Shown one piece after another: positions 36,097-44,900 of a stretch of 64,000 nt of DNA. Each line of letters starts with the position of its first letter. Positions within the stretch are counted from its first letter, which is position 1. Source of the stretch: JALEFZ01 sp039820545. GTDB taxonomy: Bacteria > Bacteroidota > Bacteroidia > J057. The notes under the pieces are model-generated. The model saw nothing but the letters and a program-made list of their open reading frames with translations. It made no database searches and was not told where the DNA came from. The stretch covers positions 8,531 to 72,530 of the forward strand of contig JBCBPW010000028.1 in the NCBI GenBank assembly GCA_039820545.1, written 5' to 3'. A program made the position numbers and the translations under genes.

Positions 36097-36552
36097 TTAA
36101 TTCGCCTCGAATCTCACATCCCACTCATCTCCTTCCCAGAAATAAGCCAGCCACATCTCGTTATTCGTCAGTCGGCGTATCTCCATAAATAGCAGGCGTT
36201 CTTCCCCATTAGGCGAATTAGCCGCATCAAATGTAAGCTTGAGTTCCTCATTTACACTGGCGAGTTCCCATTGGGCATTGCGCACGACAGGATCTTCCCC
36301 TGCAAGTTGGGTCGTCCATGCCACACTTCCGTTACTGTTAAAGTTGAAGCTGAAATTTTCATAGATCGTGACCTCTTGGATAGTATTTCTTGAAATAGAA
36401 GTCGCTTGCCATGTCTGGGAGACACGCGTCGCTTTGGGGATGAAACTGATGCTGGGGCCGTCGGGATACTTGCGGCAAGCACCTAAGAATACGGAACTGA
36501 TCATCACAAGTGCCAAAAGCAAAAATGTCTTGAAAGTATGAGTATGAAGCAT
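36097..36552 (-). CDS. Lipocalin-like lipoprotein
   Basis: This 151-residue protein has a signal and lipobox (LGACRK, cysteine near residue 26). The mature domain begins ISRNT/QTWQATSI and is a series of beta-strands (YENFSFNFNSNGSVAW, WELASVNEELKLTF, RRLTNNEMWLAYFW), as in the small lipocalin-like domains common in Bacteroidota lipoproteins. The ligand is unknown. Confidence 0.72.
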   Translation of the reverse strand: MLHTHTFKTFLLLALVMISSVFLGACRKYPDGPSISFIPKATRVSQTWQATSISRNTIQEVTIYENFSFNFNSNGSVAWTTQLAGEDPVVRNAQWELASVNEELKLTFDAANSPNGEERLLFMEIRRLTNNEMWLAYFWEGDEWDVRFEAN

Positions 36553-36679
36553 GGATCTTATTTTTCGTTTGAAGTTAGGACAATTATGTTTGTAGACACA
36601 AATTAGATTGAGTGAATGTCAGAGTCTCTGATAGAGATGATTGCTGTCTCTATTCTCGGTTCCTCTTGTCTAATACTAT

Positions 36680-37150
36680 ATGTATGAAAACGAAAAGATC
36701 CCGATGGAGCTTGCGGAAATTAGAGTAAAAATTTACAAGTATTGTGCATACCAGGATCGATGTCGGCAGGAGATAGAGCAAAAATTTCGTGATTGGGAGG
36801 TGCCAGAGCAGGAGTGGGAGGATTTATTGGCCCATTTAGAGGCTGAGCGATTTTGGGATGAAGGCCGTTTTGCGGAGAGTTTTGCAGGAGGTAAGTTCCG
36901 AGTAAAGAAATGGGGTAAACAAAAAATTCGCCATGAACTCCGAGCCAAAGGCATACCAGGATATTTGATTGAGCTGGCGATAAGGAGGGAAATCCCAGAG
37001 GAAGCCTACCGTCAAACAGCCCAGGGACTAGTGGAAAAGAAACGAAAGGAGTTGGGGGAGGAGCTTACCTACGAAAATAGAGGAAAAATCTATCGCTTTA
37101 TGCAGCAGAAAGGCTATGAAAATGAGGTGATTCGTTCTCTTTTGACGTGA
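36680..37150 (+). CDS. recX: Regulatory protein RecX
   Basis: This 156-residue all-helical protein inhibits RecA filament growth. It has the three-helix repeat layout: YCAYQDRCRQEIEQKF, LEAERFWDEGRFAESFAGGKFRVKKWGKQKI with the family's RFA...F...KxWG-I pattern, and LRAKGIPGYLIELAI. The start at 36680 is accepted; the ATG 33 bp inside (MELAEIR) is an alternative. recA is not nearby. The gene ends right beside the DnaA-box cluster. Confidence 0.9.
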   Translation: MYENEKIPMELAEIRVKIYKYCAYQDRCRQEIEQKFRDWEVPEQEWEDLLAHLEAERFWDEGRFAESFAGGKFRVKKWGKQKIRHELRAKGIPGYLIELAIRREIPEEAYRQTAQGLVEKKRKELGEELTYENRGKIYRFMQQKGYENEVIRSLLT

Positions 37151-37552
37151 AAGATTATCAGTTTTTTCTAGATAAATTCCACTATTATGAAAGGTTTATC
37201 ATATATTAAAAATATAATTTCAGAAAAACCAATAAATATTTTCCTACTTTTTCACAGGTTATACACGGATTATCCACAGGCTTTTCCACAAAAGCATGCG
37301 TTTAGATGAAGCTAACGTTAAGTTTTTGAGGGGAAAATATTATACACATTTTTTCCTGTGAATATCCATAGGTTTTCCACAGTTTTTTCCACAATTGCAG
37401 ATATGTAAGACTTGTATTCCCGAAAGCAAATATGTAACGAAACAATGCTTCTTTTCAGTATATCTCGTCGCTTATTTCTTTTCCACATTCTATCAGATGG
37501 ATCTGCTATATTTGGGTCACTTTTTTAGACCTAAAACTAAGCGAAAAGCTCC
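37151..37552. other. Candidate chromosomal replication origin (oriC)
   Basis: This 402-bp gene-free stretch has DnaA-box consensus matches TTATCCACA (37270-37278) and TTATACACA (37340-37348). One-mismatch relatives are TTATACACG (37259-37267), an inverted TGTGAATAT (37357-37365) and TTTTCCACA four times (37282-37290, 37373-37381, 37385-37393, 37479-37487), plus TTTTTCACA (37248-37256). All but one box share one orientation. A strongly AT-rich run precedes them (about 37180-37245, with ATATATTAAAAATATAATTT), fitting an unwinding element. It lies between recX and ddl; dnaA is not in the window. Confidence 0.7.
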
Positions 37553-38638
37553 ATGTCCACCCTCACAAGACTCGCCCTCCTCTTTGGTGGGGCTTCTCCT
37601 GAGCACGAAATCTCCATTCGTTCGGCAAAAAATATTTTTGAGGCTATCCCCAGAAACCGATATGAGGTGATTTTGATCGGTATCAATGCCACTGGCCAAT
37701 GGTTCCACATCGAGGATGTACAATTCTTTCAGAAGGGGCACGCTATCACAGAGGCTGGGAGAGGGCTGGCGCTGGTGCCAGGACATACACGTTCTTTTGT
37801 CTATTTGGAGAATGGACAACCTGGACCCGAAATAGATGTCGTATTCCCCATTACCCACGGTCCCAATGGAGAGGACGGCACCTTGCAAGGAATTTTACGT
37901 CACCTGAACCTTCCCTTCGTCGGGCCCGATGTCCTCGGCTCGGCCGTCGCCATGGACAAAGACATTGCCAAGCGCCTCCTGAGAGACGCAGACCTCAAAG
38001 TAGCCGAAGGACTCACTTTCTATTATTTTGAAAAGGATAGCATCGACTTTTTGGCTGTAGCCAACCAACTGGGGCTTCCCGTTTTCATCAAACCCGCCAA
38101 TATGGGGTCTTCTGTCGGCGTCGCCAAGGCAGAGACCAAAGTAGCTTTTGATCAAGCCGTCCAAAATGCCTTTCAGTATGATCACAAGATCATCGTGGAG
38201 GAAGCCATCGTCGGTCGAGAGGTCGAGTGCGCCGTCATGGGCAATGGTGTCTTGGCAACCACGACAGTAGGAGAGATCCGAATGGATGCGGGTTTTTATG
38301 ATTATGACGCGAAGTATGAGAATGAGGTAGATGCCCAACTGGATATTCCTGCTCAAGATCTAGATGATGAACTCCTGGCCAAACTAACCCTCGTAGCCCG
38401 TCACGCTTACCGTGCCCTAAACTGTGAGGGTATGTCTCGCGTAGATATGTTTCTGACAGCGGAAGGCGCCGTTTATGTAAATGAAATCAATACGCTGCCA
38501 GGATTCACAAGCATTTCGATGTATCCTGCCCTGTGGGCGCACGCAGGCTTAAACTATAGCGAGCTCATTCATGAACTAGTCCAATTAGCCATCGAAAGAG
38601 GCACACGCACCCAACAACTCCAGCGTGGAAGGAGTTAA
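37553..38638 (+). CDS. ddl: D-alanine--D-alanine ligase
   Basis: This 361-residue ATP-grasp enzyme joins two D-alanines for peptidoglycan precursors. Motifs: LFGGASPEHEISIRSA at the start, VFPITHGPNGEDGTLQG, GSAVAMDKDIAKRLL, VFIKPANMGSSVGV, EEAIVGREVECAVMGN and EINTLPGFTSISMYP at the metal site. The length is normal. It begins about 65 bp after the last DnaA-box-like sequence. Confidence 0.96.
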   Translation: MSTLTRLALLFGGASPEHEISIRSAKNIFEAIPRNRYEVILIGINATGQWFHIEDVQFFQKGHAITEAGRGLALVPGHTRSFVYLENGQPGPEIDVVFPITHGPNGEDGTLQGILRHLNLPFVGPDVLGSAVAMDKDIAKRLLRDADLKVAEGLTFYYFEKDSIDFLAVANQLGLPVFIKPANMGSSVGVAKAETKVAFDQAVQNAFQYDHKIIVEEAIVGREVECAVMGNGVLATTTVGEIRMDAGFYDYDAKYENEVDAQLDIPAQDLDDELLAKLTLVARHAYRALNCEGMSRVDMFLTAEGAVYVNEINTLPGFTSISMYPALWAHAGLNYSELIHELVQLAIERGTRTQQLQRGRS

Positions 38639-38756
38639 AGAGAAAAGTTATTCATAGATATATCGTACTTTGGATCGGAGGGAGAGCATGTGAGTTGTCT
38701 CGACTTCTTGAGCAAAGTGAAGTCCCACAGATGGGGTCAATCTCTCAATACTGATA

Positions 38757-39380
38757 ATGGAATATCCTTCAAAAACGATAGAAGAGGCCGTAAACGAATT
38801 GGCTACCCTCCCTGGAATCGGGCGGAAGACAGCTTTGCGTTTGGCTTTGCATATACTCAAACGTCCTACCGAAGAAGCCGAAAATCTCGGACAGGCAATC
38901 ATCCGCATGCGCCGCGAAACCAAGTTCTGCAAAAAATGTGGCAACATTACGGACGAAGAAATCTGCAACATCTGCAAAAATCCTCGCCGCAATCAGAAAT
39001 TGATCTGCATCGTGGAGGAAGCGAAGGACATCATCGCACTCGAAAGTACTCACCAGTACGCCGGTCTCTATCATGTCTTAGGCGGCTTGATCAATCCCCT
39101 AGCAGGTATCGGTCCTTCTATGTTGAATATCGAACCACTATTCCAACGCATCAGAGAAGGTGAGGTGGAGGAAGTGATTTTTGCCTTCAGTGCCAATATC
39201 GAGGGCGATACGACCGCCTTCTACCTCTCCAAAAAACTCAGCAGCATGGGAGTCAACGTTTCCAGCATCGCGAGAGGTATACCTGTGGGGACAGATCTGG
39301 AGTTCACCGATGAGGTGACCTTGGCGCGTTCGCTTTTGAATCGTACCCGCGTGATCAGCTCAGATAATGGGGAGACCTAA
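38757..39380 (+). CDS. recR: Recombination protein RecR
   Basis: This 207-residue protein acts in RecFOR loading of RecA on gapped DNA. It has a helix-hairpin-helix (LATLPGIGRKTALRLALHIL), a C4 zinc finger (CKKCGNITDEEICNIC), and a TOPRIM domain (LICIVEEAKDIIALE, HVLGGLINPLAGIGP, VIFAFSANIEGDTTAFYL). The length is standard. The gene starts 118 bp after ddl. Confidence 0.96.
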   Translation: MEYPSKTIEEAVNELATLPGIGRKTALRLALHILKRPTEEAENLGQAIIRMRRETKFCKKCGNITDEEICNICKNPRRNQKLICIVEEAKDIIALESTHQYAGLYHVLGGLINPLAGIGPSMLNIEPLFQRIREGEVEEVIFAFSANIEGDTTAFYLSKKLSSMGVNVSSIARGIPVGTDLEFTDEVTLARSLLNRTRVISSDNGET

Positions 39381-39403
39381 GCAGTAATTTGGGGAGGAAG
39401 ATG

Positions 39404-40066
39404 TCAAATCAATGATACCAGAAGATTTTGCGCGACCTTCTCGGAGATATGAATGTTCCCCTTTTGTACGACTTGCAGGGTCAAAGACTCGTCATAGCTG
39501 ATGCGCTCTACTACTTGCAGGTGAGTCCCGATTTGTAATCCTTTTAGATCCAAGTATTGAAGAAACTCGGAGGAGTCGTCGCGGACTCTGACAAGACGGA
39601 GGGGCACATGGAGTTCTGCCTCCGAAAGGGGCTGATGCTTGCGAATAATCATCTGCCCCGAAGCGTCTGGAATCGGATCTCCATGTGGATCTACAGTAGG
39701 TGAGCCCAGATAGAGGTCGAGCTTTTCCAGCAGTTTGGGGGATTGGATGTGCTCTAGCTGCTCTGCCAGTTCATGTACTTCGTCCCATTTGAATCCCAAT
39801 TTATCTACCAGGAAGACCTCCCACAGGCGATGACGACGGATGATGGTCAAAGCAGCTTTATTTCCGCTCTCAGTCATACTCACCCCATAGCGTTTCTCAT
39901 AATCGATCAACTTTTTCTCTGAGAGTTTCCGCAGCATATTCGTGACAGACGAATCCTTGGTATCCATATGCTGGGCAATGGCACGTGTGGAGACTTTGTC
40001 GGTCTGTTGGGCGAGATGAAAAATCGCCTTGAGGTAGTTTTCTTCTGCAAGACTAAGTTCGATCAT
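39404..40066 (-). CDS. DtxR/MntR-family metal-dependent transcriptional regulator
   Basis: The start at 40066 (MIELSLAEENYLKAIFHL) matches the family start better than the in-frame extension to 40108. The 220-residue protein has an N-terminal winged helix (VSTRAIAQHMDTKDSSVTNMLRKLSEKKLIDYEKRYGVSMTESG in two parts), a metal-binding/dimer helix region (HRLWEVFLVDKLGFKWDEVHELAEQLEHI) with the expected histidine and glutamate ligands, and a C-terminal FeoA/SH3-like domain. It is divergent from a metal-binding lipoprotein gene, a classic regulator/uptake pairing for manganese or iron. Which metal it senses is not clear. Confidence 0.9.
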   Translation of the reverse strand: MIELSLAEENYLKAIFHLAQQTDKVSTRAIAQHMDTKDSSVTNMLRKLSEKKLIDYEKRYGVSMTESGNKAALTIIRRHRLWEVFLVDKLGFKWDEVHELAEQLEHIQSPKLLEKLDLYLGSPTVDPHGDPIPDASGQMIIRKHQPLSEAELHVPLRLVRVRDDSSEFLQYLDLKGLQIGTHLQVVERISYDESLTLQVVQKGNIHISEKVAQNLLVSLI

Positions 40067-40265
40067 AAAAAGCGGCCTAATCAAGAGGCTTTCTAATGAG
40101 ATGTCCACAAATGTAGGCCATTTTTATAGTATTTCCCACCTTTTAAGATGTGCTGATGGGTAGGAGTAAAGCAAGGTTTCTGACAAGGACATTCAGATAA
40201 CAGGGAAGGGAATAGGACCTAGATAGGGGAATTATCTTTCTTTTTATCAAAAGCCTAAAAAAATG

Positions 40266-40281
40266 TTTAGCTTTGTCTAAA
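40266..40281. promoter_or_regulatory. Putative DtxR/MntR operator overlapping a -7 element
   Basis: TTTAGCTTTGTCTAAA is a 5-bp inverted repeat with a 6-base spacer. Within it, TAGCTTTG (40268-40275) matches the Bacteroidota -7 consensus TAnnTTTG; a clear TTTG -33 element was not found. It lies about 90 bp before the metal-binding lipoprotein start and 200 bp before the divergent regulator start. Repression by metal-loaded regulator is an inference. Confidence 0.5.
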
Positions 40282-40371
40282 AATGAAGAAATGAAAGCAT
40301 TCGCCACATACATATATGTATTAAGTACCCATACAAAAGAAATCGAGATACATCGAAATTGGAAATTACGC

Positions 40372-41325
40372 ATGACTAGCACTTTCAGTCTCATGTCTCG
40401 TCTCTCACTTCTAACCGTCTGCTTAATCGGTTCATTTGTACTCATGGCAAGTTGTGGATCTGAAGGAAGTACAGAATCGGCAGCAGACACAAAGCCCTAC
40501 ATTGTGGCTACTACAGGGATGATCGCCGATGCCGTATCAGAGGTCGTAGGCGATCTCGCTACTGTAGAAGGACTGATGGGGCCAGGGGTAGATCCACATT
40601 TGTATAAAGCTACCAGAGGCGATTTGACGCAGTTGCGCAAGGCGCAAGTGATTTTCTACAATGGCCTACATCTTGAGGGGAAAATGGGGGAAGTGCTTGA
40701 AAAACTCTCCGAGCAGAAGCCTGTCTATGCCGTGGGGGAAGCTCTATCGTCAGATAGCTTGATTTATCATGGAAGCAATACTGATAGTAAAGATCCACAT
40801 ATTTGGTTTGATGTCTCTATGTGGACACAGGTTGTATCTGAGATTGGTCTTCGTATGGGAGAGGTGGATACACCCAACAAGGCGATCTACATGCAACGGG
40901 CCGAAGCCTACATCCAACAACTCCGTAGTCTGCATGGGGCCGTAGGCCAAAAGCTAGCAGAGATCCCTCCATCTCAGCGCGTGTTGATTACGGCACATGA
41001 TGCTTTTTCTTATTTCGGACGAGCCTATGGAGTAGAAGTACGTGGGCTACAAGGGATCTCCACTGTATCCGAGTTTGGCTTGAAAGATGTCTCCGAGCTA
41101 GTAGATTTTATTGTCTCGCGCAAGATCAAGGCCGTCTTTGTCGAATCTTCGATTCCTACCCGCTCGCTGGAAGCCGTGATTGCCAGTTGTAAGCAGCAAG
41201 GACATGAAGTAAAGCTGGGGGGGACCCTCTTCTCTGATGCGATGGGCGCAGCGAATACACCTGAAGGAACCTATATCGGGATGGTAAATTACAATGTCGA
41301 AACCATCACAGAGGCATTGAAGTAA
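40372..41325 (+). CDS. Metal ABC transporter substrate-binding lipoprotein (ZnuA/MntA-like)
   Basis: The start at 40372 gives MTSTFSLMSRLSLLTVC...LMASC, a lipobox near residue 24; the ATG at 40393 is also possible. The 317-residue protein is of the TroA/ZnuA fold. It has VATTGMIADAVSEVVGD, GPGVDPHLYKATRGD with the first histidine ligand, DPHIWFDVSMW with the second, LITAHDAFSYFGRAYG with the third, and a late acidic ligand region. The short loop without a histidine-rich stretch suits manganese or iron at least as well as zinc. No ATPase or permease gene follows, so the rest of the transporter must lie elsewhere. Confidence 0.9.
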   Translation: MTSTFSLMSRLSLLTVCLIGSFVLMASCGSEGSTESAADTKPYIVATTGMIADAVSEVVGDLATVEGLMGPGVDPHLYKATRGDLTQLRKAQVIFYNGLHLEGKMGEVLEKLSEQKPVYAVGEALSSDSLIYHGSNTDSKDPHIWFDVSMWTQVVSEIGLRMGEVDTPNKAIYMQRAEAYIQQLRSLHGAVGQKLAEIPPSQRVLITAHDAFSYFGRAYGVEVRGLQGISTVSEFGLKDVSELVDFIVSRKIKAVFVESSIPTRSLEAVIASCKQQGHEVKLGGTLFSDAMGAANTPEGTYIGMVNYNVETITEALK

Positions 41326-41408
41326 CACGCAATTTTTTTGATTCTATCCTTCATCCTGTTTGCTACTGCCAATAATTCCCTAGCTTTACATGCTTTTTAG
41401 ATAAAGGA

Positions 41409-42962
41409 ATGTACATGCACTGGATCAAACTTGGATTATGGGGATCAATTTTCTTCTTCTTGTGGGGGATACAAAACCTACAGGCAAGTGGAGAAGTGGT
41501 CATCCCTCCCGATTCCTGTTGGTTGGTCCAGATGAATGACAATTGGATCAAGGAAGATGGGACAAACATCTCATTTCCTTACTATGAAGAAGGTGCACCC
41601 TTCGAAATCAGTTACCTTTTCCACCTTTCACCTGAACTACATGACCCTTTATACCTTTATGTAGAGCGTATTGCTGGGAAAGTAGAGGTGATTCTAGACG
41701 ATCGGTACATTGAGATCCTTCAGACCCCTTTTACTTCTAGCATCGTCCCTTTAGACACAGAGCTTTTTCAAGGAAGTTTGCACCGTTTGCGGTTGGTTTG
41801 TCATCCTCACCAACCATTTCCCTATGCACCACAGCCGATTCAGGGTATTTTAGGAAGCGTAGGGATATTTACGCCTGCTTCTTATGGCGTGCAACAAGAA
41901 AGTTTGCATCCCATCCGTCCCCGCTTAGAGGATACCGTGGCTATTTTAGCTCCATATTTTGGTGCTGCAGGCTATGTATTTGATTCCTTATCTGCCTCCC
42001 GTATCCTTCTGCCTGTCCTGAAAGAGAAGATTTCTTATGTCTTTTTTTGGTACGAGCCAGGTCCTCAGTTCCTAGGAATGTGTCAGGCCCTCGGGCTCAA
42101 GCGTGTCAAAGTCTTACATGAATCTCAAGCTGTAGCGCTGATCAATTATTATCCCTTGCTACCTGCAAGTCATAGTAAGGGTCGTACATTTTGGCTGGAT
42201 GGCCAGTTGCATCGAACTCCTTTTCATGGGAGCTACCAAAATTGGGAATCTGCTCCCTATGTCCAGTTTTCTATAAATGATAAGATCTGGCTGATCTTTA
42301 TGGGGCTATTTCCTTTTTTCGGTTTTTTTGTAGTCAAGCTCGCTAGTCCAGGTTTCTATTTTTCGAATCGTACCCTCATCTTGAGTCCTAAACTGTTGCT
42401 CGACATGGGATCGGGAAACTTATTTTCGAGTCCAGGGCTGGTGCTGATTTTGACAGGGTTGAAGATCTTGGGGCAGACCCTTTGGATAGGAGGGGGAATC
42501 TATTATTTACAGGTCTGCAATCATTGGCACCTCATCTATCGCTATTTCAATCGTGAAAGCCTTTTATTGGAAATTTTCTCAGGAAATGACGCTCTACAGC
42601 AGATCTTATTGATTGTGGCCAGTTTATTGCTTGCATGGCAACTGATCAGATGGTCGTTACTTCAACTCATTGGGAGTGTCTATCGGATCAAGCAGTTGGG
42701 TTTCAATGGACTCTTGTTGGAAATTGCGACTACGTATCCTTTTGTCCTAATTGTAGGATTACCTTGGGTAGCCATTATCCTTTCTTCTTCGGTCTTTTAT
42801 GGATGGGTATTGTGGGGAATGGCCCTTCTTTCCATGATTTATTTCTGCCGTAAGATATTCCTCATATATATGGGAATATCCCGTTCATTCTCTTTTTCCT
42901 TAGGGATGAAAATTTTATATATTTGCATCTTCAATATCCTACCCTACGTCATTTTTGGGTAG
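41409..42962 (+). CDS. DUF4271 membrane protein with extracytoplasmic N-terminal domain
   Basis: This 517-residue protein has a signal-like start, a ~280-residue beta-rich extracytoplasmic part (FHLSPELHDPLYLYVERIAGKVEVILDD suggests a carbohydrate-binding-like sandwich), then six or so membrane spans from about residue 300 onward. The C-terminus (YFCRKIFLIYMGISRSFSFSLGMKILYICIFNILPYVIF) matches the DUF4271 style. DUF4271 genes sit beside hemD in many Bacteroidota, as here: hemC follows after 24 bp and hemD after that. The function is unknown; a role linked to haem synthesis or envelope is only suggested by linkage. Confidence 0.8.
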   Translation: MYMHWIKLGLWGSIFFFLWGIQNLQASGEVVIPPDSCWLVQMNDNWIKEDGTNISFPYYEEGAPFEISYLFHLSPELHDPLYLYVERIAGKVEVILDDRYIEILQTPFTSSIVPLDTELFQGSLHRLRLVCHPHQPFPYAPQPIQGILGSVGIFTPASYGVQQESLHPIRPRLEDTVAILAPYFGAAGYVFDSLSASRILLPVLKEKISYVFFWYEPGPQFLGMCQALGLKRVKVLHESQAVALINYYPLLPASHSKGRTFWLDGQLHRTPFHGSYQNWESAPYVQFSINDKIWLIFMGLFPFFGFFVVKLASPGFYFSNRTLILSPKLLLDMGSGNLFSSPGLVLILTGLKILGQTLWIGGGIYYLQVCNHWHLIYRYFNRESLLLEIFSGNDALQQILLIVASLLLAWQLIRWSLLQLIGSVYRIKQLGFNGLLLEIATTYPFVLIVGLPWVAIILSSSVFYGWVLWGMALLSMIYFCRKIFLIYMGISRSFSFSLGMKILYICIFNILPYVIFG

Positions 42963-42986
42963 ATCATGTAGCAGCCGCCCCTATTT

Positions 42987-43877
42987 ATGCGGATCAAAAT
43001 CGGAACAAGAGGGAGTAAATTGGCCCTCTGGCAAGCAAATTTGGTACAGTCCATACTCAGCCAATATGGAATTGAGGCTGAATTGGTCATTGTATCGACA
43101 TACGGCGATACCAACCAAGTAGTCCCGCTTTATGCGATGGGTGCTACAGGAATCTTCACCAAGGCTTTGGATGAAGCACTCCTCAATGATGCAGTAGACA
43201 TTGCCGTTCACAGTGCCAAAGACATGCCCTCCCAATTGGCCCAAGGTCTGGCAGCATTTGCCTACCTCCAAAGGGAAGATCCACGAGATGTATTGTTAGC
43301 TACTACAGATGAGGTGCAACTAGATAATTTTGCACGTCAACTCGTCATTGGTACCTCCTCTGTGAGAAGACAAGCCTTGATGCGGCACTATTTTCCCCAT
43401 GTGACCTTGAAAGATATCCGTGGTAATGTGGATACCCGTATTCAAAAAATGGAAGCAGGAGATTATGATGGAATCATCCTGGCACGCGCAGGTGTGAAGC
43501 GTATGGGGCTAGAGAGATACATCGTTCAAAAGTTCAATACTTCGAGCTTCACACCAGCTATCGGGCAAGGAGCGATCGCGGTAGTAGGAAGGGCAGACGA
43601 TAAGCGGCAGGAAAAAATCCGTGAAGCTTTGGATCATGCGCCCACCCATGTTGCGCTGAAGGCCGAACGCGCCTTCTTACGACAGCTAAACGGAGGATGC
43701 TCTGTACCTGCATTTGGATTGGCTACCGTCGTTCATAACCAAATGCACATGGTCGCAGGGATGTTTGATCAAAATAGTCATGCGTTGTTGAGGTATGAAG
43801 CAGATGCTCCGCTAGAGGAAGCGGAATCATTGGGTACCCAACTGGCAGATAAAGTGTTAACTAAGGTTTCTTCATAA
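42987..43877 (+). CDS. hemC: Hydroxymethylbilane synthase (porphobilinogen deaminase)
   Basis: This 296-residue enzyme polymerises four porphobilinogens in haem synthesis. Motifs: IKIGTRGSKLALWQA, DIAVHSAKDMPSQL, REDPRDVL, IGTSSVRRQALM, NVDTRIQKMEAGDYDGIILA, and cofactor-cysteine region LNGGCSVPAFG. The length is normal. It begins 24 bp after DUF4271 and is followed 8 bp later by hemD. Confidence 0.96.
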   Translation: MRIKIGTRGSKLALWQANLVQSILSQYGIEAELVIVSTYGDTNQVVPLYAMGATGIFTKALDEALLNDAVDIAVHSAKDMPSQLAQGLAAFAYLQREDPRDVLLATTDEVQLDNFARQLVIGTSSVRRQALMRHYFPHVTLKDIRGNVDTRIQKMEAGDYDGIILARAGVKRMGLERYIVQKFNTSSFTPAIGQGAIAVVGRADDKRQEKIREALDHAPTHVALKAERAFLRQLNGGCSVPAFGLATVVHNQMHMVAGMFDQNSHALLRYEADAPLEEAESLGTQLADKVLTKVSS

Positions 43878-43885
43878 ATTGGAAA

Positions 43886-44653
43886 ATGTCCATGAGTGTC
43901 AACAAACCTGTACGTACTATTCTTATTTCACAGCCACCACCAGCTGATAAAAACTCTCCCTATTTAAGTCTCGCAGAGCGTTGGGAGATTAAGGTGGATT
44001 TCAGAAAGTTTATCCAGGTAGAAGGTATATCTATAAATGAGTTTCGAAAGCAAGGGATTAACCCATTAGACTTCACGGGAATCATTTTTACGAGTAAAGT
44101 AGCGGTAGACCATTTTTTCCGTCTCTTGGAAGAAATGCGCATTGAGATGCCTGCCGAGACGAAGTACTTCTGTGTGAGCGAGTCTACGTCCAAGTATCTA
44201 TCTAAATTTATCACGATCCGGAAGCGGAAGTTGTTCGTGGGAGATCGTACGGCGACAGATTTGCTCCCCTATGTCCAAAAGCATAAAAGCGAAAAATTCC
44301 TCTTTCCTTGTAGCAATGTACATAGAAGGCAACTGCCAGATATCATGCGTGAGAAGGGAATGGACTTGACAGAAAGCGTCATTTATCGCACAGTGCATGC
44401 AGACCTGTCTGATTTAAAGGACATATACTACGACATGATATGCTTCTTTTCTCCTTCAGGTATTCAATCTCTTTTTGCAAATTTCTCCGATTTCGAGCAA
44501 AATAATACACGCATTGCGGTATTTGGTCCGACCACTGCGAAAGAGGCTGAAAAGCATGACTTGAGAATTGATGTCATGGCACCCAAGCCCAATATGCCGT
44601 CCATGGCGATGGCGATTGAAGGCTACCTCAAAACGGTACAGGAAAGGCCCTAA
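43886..44653 (+). CDS. hemD: Uroporphyrinogen-III synthase
   Basis: This 255-residue protein has the two-lobed HemD layout: TILISQPPPADKNSPYLSLAE, FTGIIFTSKVAVDHFFRLLEE, YFCVSESTSKYLSKF in the first lobe and FLFPCSNVHRRQLPDIMREKG, ICFFSPSGIQSLFANF, IAVFGPTTAKEAEKH in the second. Sequence conservation in this family is low, but position right after hemC makes the call firm. An alternative ATG lies 6 bp inside. It is followed by a hairpin at 44680-44700. Confidence 0.9.
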   Translation: MSMSVNKPVRTILISQPPPADKNSPYLSLAERWEIKVDFRKFIQVEGISINEFRKQGINPLDFTGIIFTSKVAVDHFFRLLEEMRIEMPAETKYFCVSESTSKYLSKFITIRKRKLFVGDRTATDLLPYVQKHKSEKFLFPCSNVHRRQLPDIMREKGMDLTESVIYRTVHADLSDLKDIYYDMICFFSPSGIQSLFANFSDFEQNNTRIAVFGPTTAKEAEKHDLRIDVMAPKPNMPSMAMAIEGYLKTVQERP

Positions 44654-44679
44654 TTTCGTAGAGATAGAAGAAAAATTGA

Positions 44680-44700
44680 GGGGAAGTTTGCTACTTCCCC
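44680..44700 (+). terminator. Hairpin after hemD
   Basis: GGGGAAG / CTTCCCC with a 7-base loop is followed by a mixed T-rich stretch (TTGTGCCTTTTG). It is a probable, imperfect terminator of the DUF4271-hemC-hemD unit. Confidence 0.6.
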
Positions 44701-44900
44701 TTGTGCCTTTTGTGGCATGAGAGAAGCCTTCAAAAAAAGTTAAAAAAATTGCGGATTGTTTCTGTAACTATTTGTTCGGTTAGTATTATAGGTGAAAGGA
44801 ATTGAGAGGTACGCGGATTTCTCTAAGCTTCTCTGCCATTTTTGGTTAATTAGCTGAAAATGGTCATCTTTAGACGTAAAAGTCTGTACAAACCTATACT

